64,000 bases of DNA, from the NCBI RefSeq assembly GCF_008312835.1, contig NZ_VSKS01000016.1, forward strand, positions 62,001 through 126,000, given 5' to 3'. Every line of letters starts with the position of its first letter. Positions within the stretch are counted from its first letter, which is position 1. Made by a program: the position numbers and the translations under genes. This stretch comes from Streptomyces marokkonensis (lineage in GTDB: Bacteria; Actinomycetota; Actinomycetes; Streptomycetales; Streptomycetaceae). This document shows positions 39,527-47,190 of the stretch, piece after piece. Below the pieces are notes generated by a model. The model was not told where the DNA came from, searched no databases, and was given only the letters and a program-made list of their open reading frames with translations.

Positions 39527-40798
39527 CTACACAGCCGTTGGCCGGAGGCGTGCCGTTTCCTGGGGGCTCTGGGCGGCGTCGGTCGTCAGCGCGCTGCCCG
39601 CTCGCCATTTGGTCCAGTCCAGGTTCCAGTCGCCGAAGCCGTTGCCGAAGGGTTCCATCGTCTCGCCGGCCGAGTTGACCACCTCGACGATGTCGCCCTG
39701 TCGGACGTTGTCGAAGAACCACTTGGCGTTGTCGGTGCTCATGCCCACACAGCCGTGGCTGACGTTGGCGAAGCCCTGGGAGCCGACCGACCACGGGGCG
39801 GCGTGCACGTACTCGCCGCTCCAGGTCACCCGGGTGGCGAAGTGGACGTCCAGGTCGTACGACTCCGCCGAGCCCTCGGCGATGCCGACGGTGCTGCTGC
39901 GCATGCGTACGAAGGGTTCCTTGGCCAGGACCACCTTGACGCCGTTGCGGGTCTCGAAGCCGGGCTTGCCGGTGGTGACGGGGATCTGCTTGATCTCCTC
40001 GCCGTTCTTGTGGACGGTCAGCCGGTGCGCGGCCGCGTCGGTCAGGGCTATGACCCGGTCACCGGTGCGGATCGTCAGCGGCTTGGACGTACCACCCCGC
40101 AGCCGGTCGCCGACCCTGATGCCCTCCAGGGCGCTGCGCACCCGGACGGTCGCGTGCGCGGGCCAGTAGTCCTTCGGGCGGTAGTGCAGCTTCTTGTCGT
40201 CGACCCAGTGCCAGGCGCCGCTCACGGCGGGCGTGGAGTCGACCTTGAGGGCGCGTTCCACGACGGCGCGCTGCGCCCGGTCCCTGACGGGTTCGTTGAG
40301 CTCGGCGGTGACGGGCTGGCCGACACCGTACGTGCCCGCCTCGGGGCCGAAGGTGACGGCCAGGCGCTTGGTGCTGGTGGGCCGGCCGGTGGTGAAGGTG
40401 AGGACCTTGCGGCCGGGGGCCCCGTCCTCGTTCTCGGTGCTCACCCGGACCGTGTACCGGGCGCCGGCGGCCAGCGGGGAGGTGCTGTGCCAGCGGCTGC
40501 CGTCGGCGGCCAGTTCGCCCGCCACGTGGCGCCCCGAGGCGTCCACGGCGGTGACGTCGGTGATCCGCCCGTCGGAGTCCTCGGCGACGACCTCCAGGGG
40601 CTTGTCGGGGTCGGCCTGCTTGCCCGCCTCGACGGATCCGCTGAAGGAGATCTGGTCCGCCGCGTCGTACGGCTCGGCGGCCAGCGGGTCGCCGTCGGAG
40701 GTGCAGCCGGTGACGCCCGCGCCGAGGGCGATCACCAGCGTGCAGCCGACGACCCGGCTCCGGCGGCCGCCTGCGCCACGGAACTCTGTGTGTCTCAT
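39527..40798 (-). CDS. L,D-transpeptidase lipoprotein
   Basis: Cross-links peptidoglycan stem peptides by 3-3 bonds outside the membrane. The 423-aa protein has a lipobox VTGC (Cys32), two Ig-like domains (about 45-240) and a YkuD domain (about 245-385) with catalytic His347 and Cys349 in SHGCVGMS. The architecture matches mycobacterial LdtB/LdtMt2. It lies between ctaF and the receiver gene, within the oxidase cluster but transcribed on its own 129 bp upstream of a strong terminator. The C-terminal tail after the catalytic domain is Ala/Gln/Thr-rich. Confidence 0.93.
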   Translation of the reverse strand: MRHTEFRGAGGRRSRVVGCTLVIALGAGVTGCTSDGDPLAAEPYDAADQISFSGSVEAGKQADPDKPLEVVAEDSDGRITDVTAVDASGRHVAGELAADGSRWHSTSPLAAGARYTVRVSTENEDGAPGRKVLTFTTGRPTSTKRLAVTFGPEAGTYGVGQPVTAELNEPVRDRAQRAVVERALKVDSTPAVSGAWHWVDDKKLHYRPKDYWPAHATVRVRSALEGIRVGDRLRGGTSKPLTIRTGDRVIALTDAAAHRLTVHKNGEEIKQIPVTTGKPGFETRNGVKVVLAKEPFVRMRSSTVGIAEGSAESYDLDVHFATRVTWSGEYVHAAPWSVGSQGFANVSHGCVGMSTDNAKWFFDNVRQGDIVEVVNSAGETMEPFGNGFGDWNLDWTKWRAGSALTTDAAQSPQETARLRPTAV

Positions 40799-40873
40799 GG
40801 CCTCACGCTAGGAAGCCGTGCCGGCCTCGGCCCACTGGACGGTCCGAACGGGTGAAGGGCCGGGGCGAAAGAC

Positions 40874-40909
40874 GGGGCCCGGACGCTCCTGACGGAGTGT
40901 CCGGGCCCC
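40874..40909. terminator. Terminator after ctaF
   Basis: A 16-bp stem with a single G-T wobble (40874-40889 with 40894-40909) and a TGAC loop. It lies 19 nt after the ctaF stop codon on the minus strand and closes the ctaCDF operon. Confidence 0.9.
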
Positions 40910-40927
40910 GAAGTGCCGTACCGCGTG

Positions 40928-41326
40928 CTACTGGGTGCGGTTCTCACCGCGGTAGTACTCGAAGACCCAGCCCCAGATGCCGATCAGGAGCAGCGGCGCC
41001 GAGAAGTACATCAGCCACCAGCCGACCGCGACGCCCAGGAAGGCCAGGGCACCACCCACGGCGAGCGAGAGCGGCTGCCAGCTGTGCGGGCTGAAGAACC
41101 CGACCTCGCCGGCGTCGTCGGCGACGTCCGCTTCCTTGTTGTCCTGCGCGCCCACGTCGACCCGCCGGGCGGTGAAGCCCAGGTAGAAGCCGATCATGAT
41201 GCTCAGGCCGAAGGCCAGGAAGAGGGCGGTGGTGCCGACCGGCTCCTTCGCCCAGACGCCGTAGACCACGGCGACGAGGAGGAAGAAGACGCTCAGCCAC
41301 ATGAACATCTTGCCCTGGATCTTCAC
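40928..41326 (-). CDS. ctaF: Actinobacterial cytochrome c oxidase subunit IV
   Basis: A 132-aa membrane protein with four hydrophobic segments (about residues 5-25, 30-50, 88-105 and 107-122) and a short hydrophilic loop with acidic residues between the second and third. This is the small subunit IV (CtaF) specific to actinobacterial aa3 oxidases. ATG 41326 overlaps the ctaD stop codon (ATGA). Confidence 0.92.
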   Translation of the reverse strand: MKIQGKMFMWLSVFFLLVAVVYGVWAKEPVGTTALFLAFGLSIMIGFYLGFTARRVDVGAQDNKEADVADDAGEVGFFSPHSWQPLSLAVGGALAFLGVAVGWWLMYFSAPLLLIGIWGWVFEYYRGENRTQ

Positions 41327-43059
41327 TTGCCGGCCTCCTTGCCACCGGAGAGGGCCTTCTCACCGTGACCGGCGTTCTCGAGCTCGTCGAGTGCGGCGAT
41401 CTCCGGGTGGTGAAGGTCGAACGCCGGGGATTCACTGCGGATCCGCGGCAGGGTGAGGAAGTTGTGCCGCGGCGGCGGGCAGGAGGTCGCCCACTCCAGG
41501 GAGCGGCCGTAGCCCCACGGGTCGTCGACGCCGACCGGCTTGCCGTACTTGGCCGTCTTCCAGATGTTGTAGAAGAACGGCAGGAGCGACAGGCCGAGCA
41601 GGAACGAGGCGATCGTCGACACGGTGTTCAGCGCGGTGAAGCCGTCGGCCGCGAGGTAGTCCGCGTACCGGCGCGGCATGCCCTCGACACCCAGCCAGTG
41701 CTGGACGAGGAAGGTGCCGTGGAAGCCCACGAACAGCGTCCAGAAGGTGATCTTGCCGAGCCGCTCGTCGAGCATCTTGCCGGTGAACTTCGGCCACCAG
41801 AAGTGGAAGCCGGCGAACATCGCGAACACCACGGTGCCGAACACCACGTAGTGGAAGTGCGCCACCACGAAGTAGCTGTCGGAGACGTGGAAGTCCAGCG
41901 GGGGCGAGGCCAGGATGACGCCGGTCAGACCACCGAAGGTGAAGGTGATCAGGAAGCCCAGCGTCCAGAGCATCGGTGTCTCGAAGGAGAGACTGCCCTT
42001 CCACATGGTGCCGATCCAGTTGAAGAACTTCACACCGGTCGGTACCGCGATCAGGAAGGTCATGAAGGAGAAGAACGGCAGCAGCACGCCGCCCGTGACG
42101 TACATGTGGTGCGCCCACACCGTCACCGACAGACCCGCGATCGCGATGGTCGCGCCGATCAGGCCCATGTAGCCGAACATCGGCTTGCGGGAGAAGACCG
42201 GGATGATCTCGGAGACGATGCCGAAGAACGGCAGCGCGATGATGTACACCTCGGGATGGCCGAAGAACCAGAACAGGTGCTGCCAGAGCAGCGCCCCTCC
42301 GTTGGCCGAGTCGAAGATGTGCGCCCCGAACTTGCGGTCCGCCTCGAGGGCGAACAGCGCCGCCGCCAGCACCGGGAAGGCGAGCAGGACCAGCACACCG
42401 GTCAGCAGCACGTTCCAGGTGAAGATCGGCATGCGGAACATCGTCATGCCCGGAGCGCGCATGCAGATGATCGTGGTGATGAAGTTGACCGAGCCGAGGA
42501 TCGTTCCGAAGCCGGAGAACGCCAGGCCCATGATCCACATGTCGGCGCCGATGCCCGGCGAGCGGACCGCGTCCGACAGCGGGGAGTAGGCGAACCAGCC
42601 GAAGCCGGCCGCGCCGTCCGGGGTGAGGAAGCCGGCGACCGCGATCAGCGAGCCGAACAGGTAGAGCCAGTAGGCGAACATGTTCAGCCGCGGGAACGCC
42701 ACGTCGGGCGCGCCGATCTGCAGCGGCATGATCCAGTTCGCGAAACCGGCGAACAGCGGCGTCGCGAACATCAGCAGCATGATCGTGCCGTGCATCGTGA
42801 ACGCCTGGTTGAACTGCTCGTTCGACACGATCTGCAGACCCGGCCGGGCCAGCTCGGCGCGCATGACGAGCGCCATCACGCCACCGATGACGAAGAACAC
42901 GAACGACGTCACCAGATACAGCGTGCCGATCGTCTTGTGGTCCGTGGTCGTCAGCCACTTGACCACGACGCTGCCACGGTTCTGGCGCCGCACCGGCAGC
43001 TCGTCCTCGTAGTGGGACCCGGCTGCCTCGGCACCCTGAGGTTGATTGAGGATGCTCAC
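41323..43059 (-). CDS. ctaD: Cytochrome c oxidase subunit I
   Basis: Catalytic subunit of the aa3 oxidase, 578 aa with 12 predicted helices. Heme-copper signatures are visible: [12 protein letters not shown] (low-spin heme a His), [19 protein letters not shown] (CuB His and the cross-linked Tyr region), [10 protein letters not shown] (two CuB His) and HFHYVVFG (heme a3 and a His). K- and D-channel residues are within these helices. GTG 43059 overlaps the ctaC stop codon (GTGA). Confidence 0.97.
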   Translation of the reverse strand: MSILNQPQGAEAAGSHYEDELPVRRQNRGSVVVKWLTTTDHKTIGTLYLVTSFVFFVIGGVMALVMRAELARPGLQIVSNEQFNQAFTMHGTIMLLMFATPLFAGFANWIMPLQIGAPDVAFPRLNMFAYWLYLFGSLIAVAGFLTPDGAAGFGWFAYSPLSDAVRSPGIGADMWIMGLAFSGFGTILGSVNFITTIICMRAPGMTMFRMPIFTWNVLLTGVLVLLAFPVLAAALFALEADRKFGAHIFDSANGGALLWQHLFWFFGHPEVYIIALPFFGIVSEIIPVFSRKPMFGYMGLIGATIAIAGLSVTVWAHHMYVTGGVLLPFFSFMTFLIAVPTGVKFFNWIGTMWKGSLSFETPMLWTLGFLITFTFGGLTGVILASPPLDFHVSDSYFVVAHFHYVVFGTVVFAMFAGFHFWWPKFTGKMLDERLGKITFWTLFVGFHGTFLVQHWLGVEGMPRRYADYLAADGFTALNTVSTIASFLLGLSLLPFFYNIWKTAKYGKPVGVDDPWGYGRSLEWATSCPPPRHNFLTLPRIRSESPAFDLHHPEIAALDELENAGHGEKALSGGKEAGK

Positions 43060-44015
43060 AGGATGTTCGACTCCCGGTTCTTCTCAGGGCCCGTCTGTCC
43101 GATGCCGGCGGGCACGTAACCGGTCTGCCCCTTCTTCACGAGGTCCTTCAGGTGCTGCTCGTAGCGCTCGGGGGAGACGACCTTCACGTTGAACAGCATC
43201 CGGGAGTGGTCGACGCCGCAGAGCTCGGCGCACTTGCCGAGGAAGGTGCCCTCACGGTTGGGGGTCACCTCGAAGGCGTTGGTGTGGCCCGGGATGACGT
43301 CCTGCTTCATCAGGAACGGCACCACCCAGAAGGAGTGGATGACATCACGCGAGGTCAGCACGAAGCGGACCCGCTTGCCCTCGGGCAGCCACAGGGTGGG
43401 GCCCGGGTTGTTGGTCTGCGGGTTCCGGGTGCCGGGGACACCGCAGTCGTAGACACCGCCGGCGTTCGCCGGGAAGGCGTCCTTGTAGCGGTCCGGAATC
43501 GCTTCCAGTTCCTTGGACTTCTTGGCGTCGCCCGTGGAACCGTCGACGTTCTCGACGTAGTTGAAGCACCAGCTCCACTGGAAGCCGACCACGTTGACCG
43601 TGACGTCGGGACTCTTCTCGAGCTTCAGCAGCTCGGATTCGTCGCGGGCGGTGAAATAGAAGAACACCGAGACGATGATGAGCGGAACCACCGTGTACAG
43701 CGCCTCGATGGGCATGTTGTACCGGGTCTGCGGAGGTACCTCCACCTTGGTGCGGCTGCGCCGGTGGAAGAAAGCACTCCACAGGATCAGGCCCCACACC
43801 AGCACGCCGACGACGAGCGCGGCGGCCCAGGATCCCTGCCACAGGGAGAGGATCCGCGGAGCCTCTTCCGTGGTGGGGGTGGGCATACCAAGGCGGGGGA
43901 AGTCCTCCCATGTGCAACCGGTGGCGGTCGCCAGGACCAGGCCCGCGGTCAGTGCCTGCAGCAGCTTCCGCCGCATCGGGCGCCGCGGCGAGCGGTCGGA
44001 GCCGTTGGGACTCAC
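43056..44015 (-). CDS. ctaC: Cytochrome c oxidase subunit II (CuA)
   Basis: Electron entry subunit, 319 aa. The signal peptide has a lipobox TATGC (Cys34), so the mature protein is a lipoprotein with two further membrane helices (about 63-83 and 104-122). The CuA site is complete: His227, Cys262, Glu264, Cys266, His270 and Met273. The start is GTG 44015. It heads the ctaCDF operon, which is terminated at 40874-40909. An inverted repeat lies in its upstream region. Confidence 0.96.
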   Translation of the reverse strand: MSPNGSDRSPRRPMRRKLLQALTAGLVLATATGCTWEDFPRLGMPTPTTEEAPRILSLWQGSWAAALVVGVLVWGLILWSAFFHRRSRTKVEVPPQTRYNMPIEALYTVVPLIIVSVFFYFTARDESELLKLEKSPDVTVNVVGFQWSWCFNYVENVDGSTGDAKKSKELEAIPDRYKDAFPANAGGVYDCGVPGTRNPQTNNPGPTLWLPEGKRVRFVLTSRDVIHSFWVVPFLMKQDVIPGHTNAFEVTPNREGTFLGKCAELCGVDHSRMLFNVKVVSPERYEQHLKDLVKKGQTGYVPAGIGQTGPEKNRESNIL

Positions 44016-44099
44016 GTAGCGCCTTCCCGAGAGTCTCGCCCGCGCGGATTGGCTGCGGCCTGCCTTCTCGCTGGTCGGTCGCCGCCCTGCGTCGGGCAG

Positions 44100-44128
44100 G
44101 GGTTTGGATGTTTATGCGGACCAAACCC
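44100..44128. promoter_or_regulatory. Inverted repeat upstream of ctaC
   Basis: GGGTTTGG (44100-44107) and CCAAACCC (44121-44128) are exact 8-nt inverted copies with a 13-nt AT-rich spacer, 85 nt upstream of ctaC. The size suggests a dimeric regulator spanning about 2.5 helical turns, or an RNA hairpin in the 5' leader. No known Streptomyces consensus that I recall fits it. Confidence 0.5.
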
Positions 44129-44296
44129 TAGCCGACGCCCTCCGGGGGGTTGCGGGGAGGGGGGCCTAGTGGGTGGGGCGTTCGCTGATTTGGCGGGTGC
44201 GGGCCGTCGCGGGCCGATCGCGACCGCGACGCGGCCGCGTACCGGAGCGGCCTCCCGCCCCGGGGACGCCGCCCCGGCGGGGGTTAGCGTTGCCGT

Positions 44297-45685
44297 GTGT
44301 CCTACTTCGACGCCGCTTCCGGCGCTCCCCTTCATCCCGTCGCCCGTCAGGCGTTGATGGCCTCGCTCGACGAGGGGTGGGCGGATCCCGCACGGCTCTA
44401 CCGGGAGGGGCGGCGGGCGCGGCTGCTGCTGGACGCGGCGCGGGAGGCCGCCGCGGAGGCGGTGGGGTGCCGGCCGGACGAGCTGGTGTTCACGCCGTCC
44501 GGCACCCGGGCGGTGCACTCCGGGATCGCGGGGGCGCTGGCCGGGCGGCGGCGCGCCGGGCACCACCTGATCGTGTCAGCGGTCGAACACTCTTCTGTGC
44601 TCCATGCGGCGGAAGTCCACCAGGCCGGCGGGGGGTCGGTCACCGAGGTCGCGGTGGACCGCACGGGAGCCGTGAGCCCGTCCGCGTACGCCGCGGCGCT
44701 GCGGCCGGACACCGCGCTGGCGTGTCTGCAGTCGGCCAACCACGAGGTGGGGACCGTGCAGCCGGTGGCCGAGGTGGCCGAGGCGTGCCGGTCGGCGGGG
44801 GTGCCGCTGCTGGTGGACGCGGCCCAGTCGCTGGGCTGGGGGCCGGTGGAGGGCGGCTGGTCGCTGCTCGCGGCGAGCGCGCACAAGTGGGGCGGGCCGT
44901 CGGGCGCGGGACTGCTCGTCGTGCGCAAGGGGGTGCGGTTCGCGCCCCAGGGGCCACGGGACGAGAGGGAGTCGGGGCGGGCGGCCGGGTTCGAGAACCT
45001 GCCGGCGATCGGGGCCGCGGCGGCGTCCCTGCGGGCGGTGCGGGCGGAGGCGGCGGAGGAGTCGGCGCGGCTGCGGGAACTGACGGAGCGGATCCGCGCG
45101 CGGGTGCCGCGGCTGGTGCCGGACGTGGAGGTGGTCGGCGACCCGGAGCGGCGGCTGCCGGGGATCGTCACCTTCTCCTGTCTCTATGTCGACGGGGAGA
45201 CCCTGCTGCACGAACTGGACCGCGCCGGTTTCTCCGTGTCGTCCGGGTCGTCCTGCACGAGCAGCACGCTGACGCCGAGCCATGTGCTCAGGGCGATGGG
45301 GGTGCTCAGCGAGGGCAACATCCGGGTCTCGCTGCCGCCGGGCACGCGGGAGGAGGACGTCGAGCGCTTCCTGGCCGTCCTGCCGGAGGTGGTGGCCGGG
45401 GTGCGGGAGAAGCTGGGCGCACCGGTGTCCGCCCGTGAGGTGGTGACGCGGGAGCGGGACGAGGCCCTGGTCGTCGACGCGCTGGGCCGGCGCTGCCCGA
45501 TCCCGGTGATCGAGCTGGCCAAGGTCATCGGGGACGTCCCGGTGGGCGGCACGGTCCGCGTCCTGGCCGACGACGAGGCGGCCCGCCTGGACATCCCCGC
45601 GTGGTGCGAGATGCGCGGCCAGGAGTACGTGGGCGAGGAACCGGCGGACCGGGGCTCCGTCTATGTGGTCCGCCGGTCGAGCTGA
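44297..45685 (+). CDS. Cysteine desulfurase fused to a TusA-like domain
   Basis: A 462-aa two-domain protein. Residues about 1-375 are a NifS/IscS-type PLP enzyme with Schiff-base Lys197 (SAHKWGG), His/Asp motifs LVDAAQSLGW, and the persulfide-forming Cys320 (SSGSSCTSS). Residues about 385-462 are TusA-like with Cys400 in the RCPIPVIEL (CPxP) motif. Sulfur taken from cysteine could pass from Cys320 to Cys400 within one chain, for tRNA thiolation or cofactor synthesis. GTG 44297 lies 6 nt after a TAGCGT -10 element, so the mRNA is likely leaderless. It is convergent with the adenosine kinase-like gene. Confidence 0.9.
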   Translation: MSYFDAASGAPLHPVARQALMASLDEGWADPARLYREGRRARLLLDAAREAAAEAVGCRPDELVFTPSGTRAVHSGIAGALAGRRRAGHHLIVSAVEHSSVLHAAEVHQAGGGSVTEVAVDRTGAVSPSAYAAALRPDTALACLQSANHEVGTVQPVAEVAEACRSAGVPLLVDAAQSLGWGPVEGGWSLLAASAHKWGGPSGAGLLVVRKGVRFAPQGPRDERESGRAAGFENLPAIGAAAASLRAVRAEAAEESARLRELTERIRARVPRLVPDVEVVGDPERRLPGIVTFSCLYVDGETLLHELDRAGFSVSSGSSCTSSTLTPSHVLRAMGVLSEGNIRVSLPPGTREEDVERFLAVLPEVVAGVREKLGAPVSAREVVTRERDEALVVDALGRRCPIPVIELAKVIGDVPVGGTVRVLADDEAARLDIPAWCEMRGQEYVGEEPADRGSVYVVRRSS

Positions 45686-45696
45686 CCCGCCGTGGC

Positions 45697-45719
45697 CCCG
45701 CGCGGCGGAGCCGCGCGGG
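45697..45719. terminator. Bidirectional terminator
   Basis: A perfect 10-bp stem (45697-45706 with 45710-45719) with a GGA loop between two convergent genes: the desulfurase fusion and the PfkB-family kinase. Confidence 0.8.
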
Positions 45720-45732
45720 TGCACCCGGGGGG

Positions 45733-46707
45733 TCAGCTCAGGTGCGCGCGGACCTCTTCGGCCGCCTCGTCCCCGTACGCCTTGGTGAAGCGCTCCATGA
45801 AGTGGCCCCGGCGCAGCTGGTACTCCTGGGTGCCGACCGTCTCGATGACGAGCGTCGCCAGCATGCAGCCGACCTGCGCCGCCCGCTCGAGCGGAACGCC
45901 CCACGCCAGTCCCGACATGAAGCCCGCGCGGAAGGCGTCGCCCACGCCGGTCGGGTCGGCCTTGGTCTCCTCGTCGGGGCACCCGACCTCGATCGTCTCC
46001 TCGCCGGCGCGCTCGATGCGGACGCCGCGCGCGCCGAGGGTGGTGACGCGGTGGCCGACCCGGTCGAGGATCTCCGCGTCGCTCCAGCCGGTCTTCGTCT
46101 CGATGAGCCCCTTCTCGTACTCGTTGGAGAAGAGGTAGGTCGCCCCTTCCAGCAGTATCCGGATCTCCTCGCCGTTCATCCGGGCGATCTGCTGGGAGAA
46201 GTCGGCGGCGAACGGGATGCTCCGGGTGCGGCACTCCTCGGTGTGCCGGAGCATCGCCTCCGGGTCGTCGGCCCCGATGGAGACCAGGTCCAGGCCGCCC
46301 ACGCGGTCGGCGACTGTCTTCAGCTCGATCAGGCGGGCCTCGCTCATCGCGCCCGTGTAGAAGGAGCCGATCTGGTTGTGGTCGGAGTCCGTGGTGCACA
46401 CGAAGCGTGCGGTGTGCAGGGTGTCGGAGATGCGGACGGAGTCGGTGTCGACGCCGTGCCGGTCCAGCCAGGCCCGGTACTCGTCGAAGTCGAAGCCGGC
46501 GGCCCCGACCAGGATCGGGCGGGTGCCGAGCTGGCCCATCCCGAAGGCGATGTTCGCCCCCACGCCACCCCGGCGCACGTCGAGGTTGTCGACCAGGAAG
46601 GACAGCGAGACCGTGTGCAGCTGGTCCGCGACGAACTGGTCGGCGAAGCGGCCGGGGAAGGTCATGAGGTGGTCGGTGGCGATGGAGCCGGTGACTGCGA
46701 TGCGCAC
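45733..46707 (-). CDS. PfkB-family kinase, probable adenosine kinase
   Basis: A 324-aa ribokinase-type sugar/nucleoside kinase. The N-terminal glycine pair is in RRGGVGANIAFGMGQLG (about 46-62) and the anion hole/catalytic base is in DPTGVGDAFRAGF near residue 255. The T-G-V-G-D variant and the synteny with ctaC match the mycobacterial adenosine kinase (recalled as Rv2202c), so phosphorylation of adenosine is the best guess; another sugar is possible. GTG 46707 has AGGAG about 10 nt upstream. Confidence 0.82.
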   Translation of the reverse strand: MRIAVTGSIATDHLMTFPGRFADQFVADQLHTVSLSFLVDNLDVRRGGVGANIAFGMGQLGTRPILVGAAGFDFDEYRAWLDRHGVDTDSVRISDTLHTARFVCTTDSDHNQIGSFYTGAMSEARLIELKTVADRVGGLDLVSIGADDPEAMLRHTEECRTRSIPFAADFSQQIARMNGEEIRILLEGATYLFSNEYEKGLIETKTGWSDAEILDRVGHRVTTLGARGVRIERAGEETIEVGCPDEETKADPTGVGDAFRAGFMSGLAWGVPLERAAQVGCMLATLVIETVGTQEYQLRRGHFMERFTKAYGDEAAEEVRAHLS

Positions 46708-46836
46708 GGCGTGGATTCTCCTGAGGGAGGCGGGTTGACACTTCACGCTACCGGGTGACAGCGGCCCGTAGAAGCGGCCATAACTACCCGATAGTAGGTC
46801 TTTCTTCGTGACCTTCGCCGTGCATACGGTGCCGAC

Positions 46837-47046
46837 ATGATGAACATCAAGGTCCACTCCTCCGCCCCGGTCGACCTCGAGGGCGGCCTGGCGTCGCTGC
46901 GCGGCGACTGCGCCCGGATGGTGCCCCATTGGACGGTCCCGGACCGGGTGGCCGCCCGGCCGGTCTCCCCGTCCCTGATCCACGGCGTGAACGTGCCTGT
47001 CGCGTCCGCCCGGCTGCTGGACGCGATGTCCGACTACGGCGACTGA
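46837..47046 (+). CDS. Small protein of unknown function
   Basis: A 69-aa ORF with almost every codon ending in G or C, so it is very likely translated. The sequence starts MMNIKVHSSAPVDLEGGLAS and ends LLDAMSDYGD. There is no signal peptide, no membrane helix and one Cys. ATG 46837 follows a TACGGT -10 hexamer by 6 nt, consistent with a leaderless mRNA. It is divergent from the adenosine kinase-like gene and 144 nt upstream of the repeat-bearing membrane protein. I recognise no family. Confidence 0.7.
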   Translation: MMNIKVHSSAPVDLEGGLASLRGDCARMVPHWTVPDRVAARPVSPSLIHGVNVPVASARLLDAMSDYGD

Positions 47047-47190
47047 GCCGGCCCCGGGGAACCGTGCGCTCCCCCGCTGCGTCCCATCGCTGTCCCCCGT
47101 ATGGGGGATGCGGGATACGACCCTTCAGCAGCCCCGGTACGACCGGGCATGGGTCTCCCGGGACAGTTGTGCGGCCGAAGGAGCGATGCG

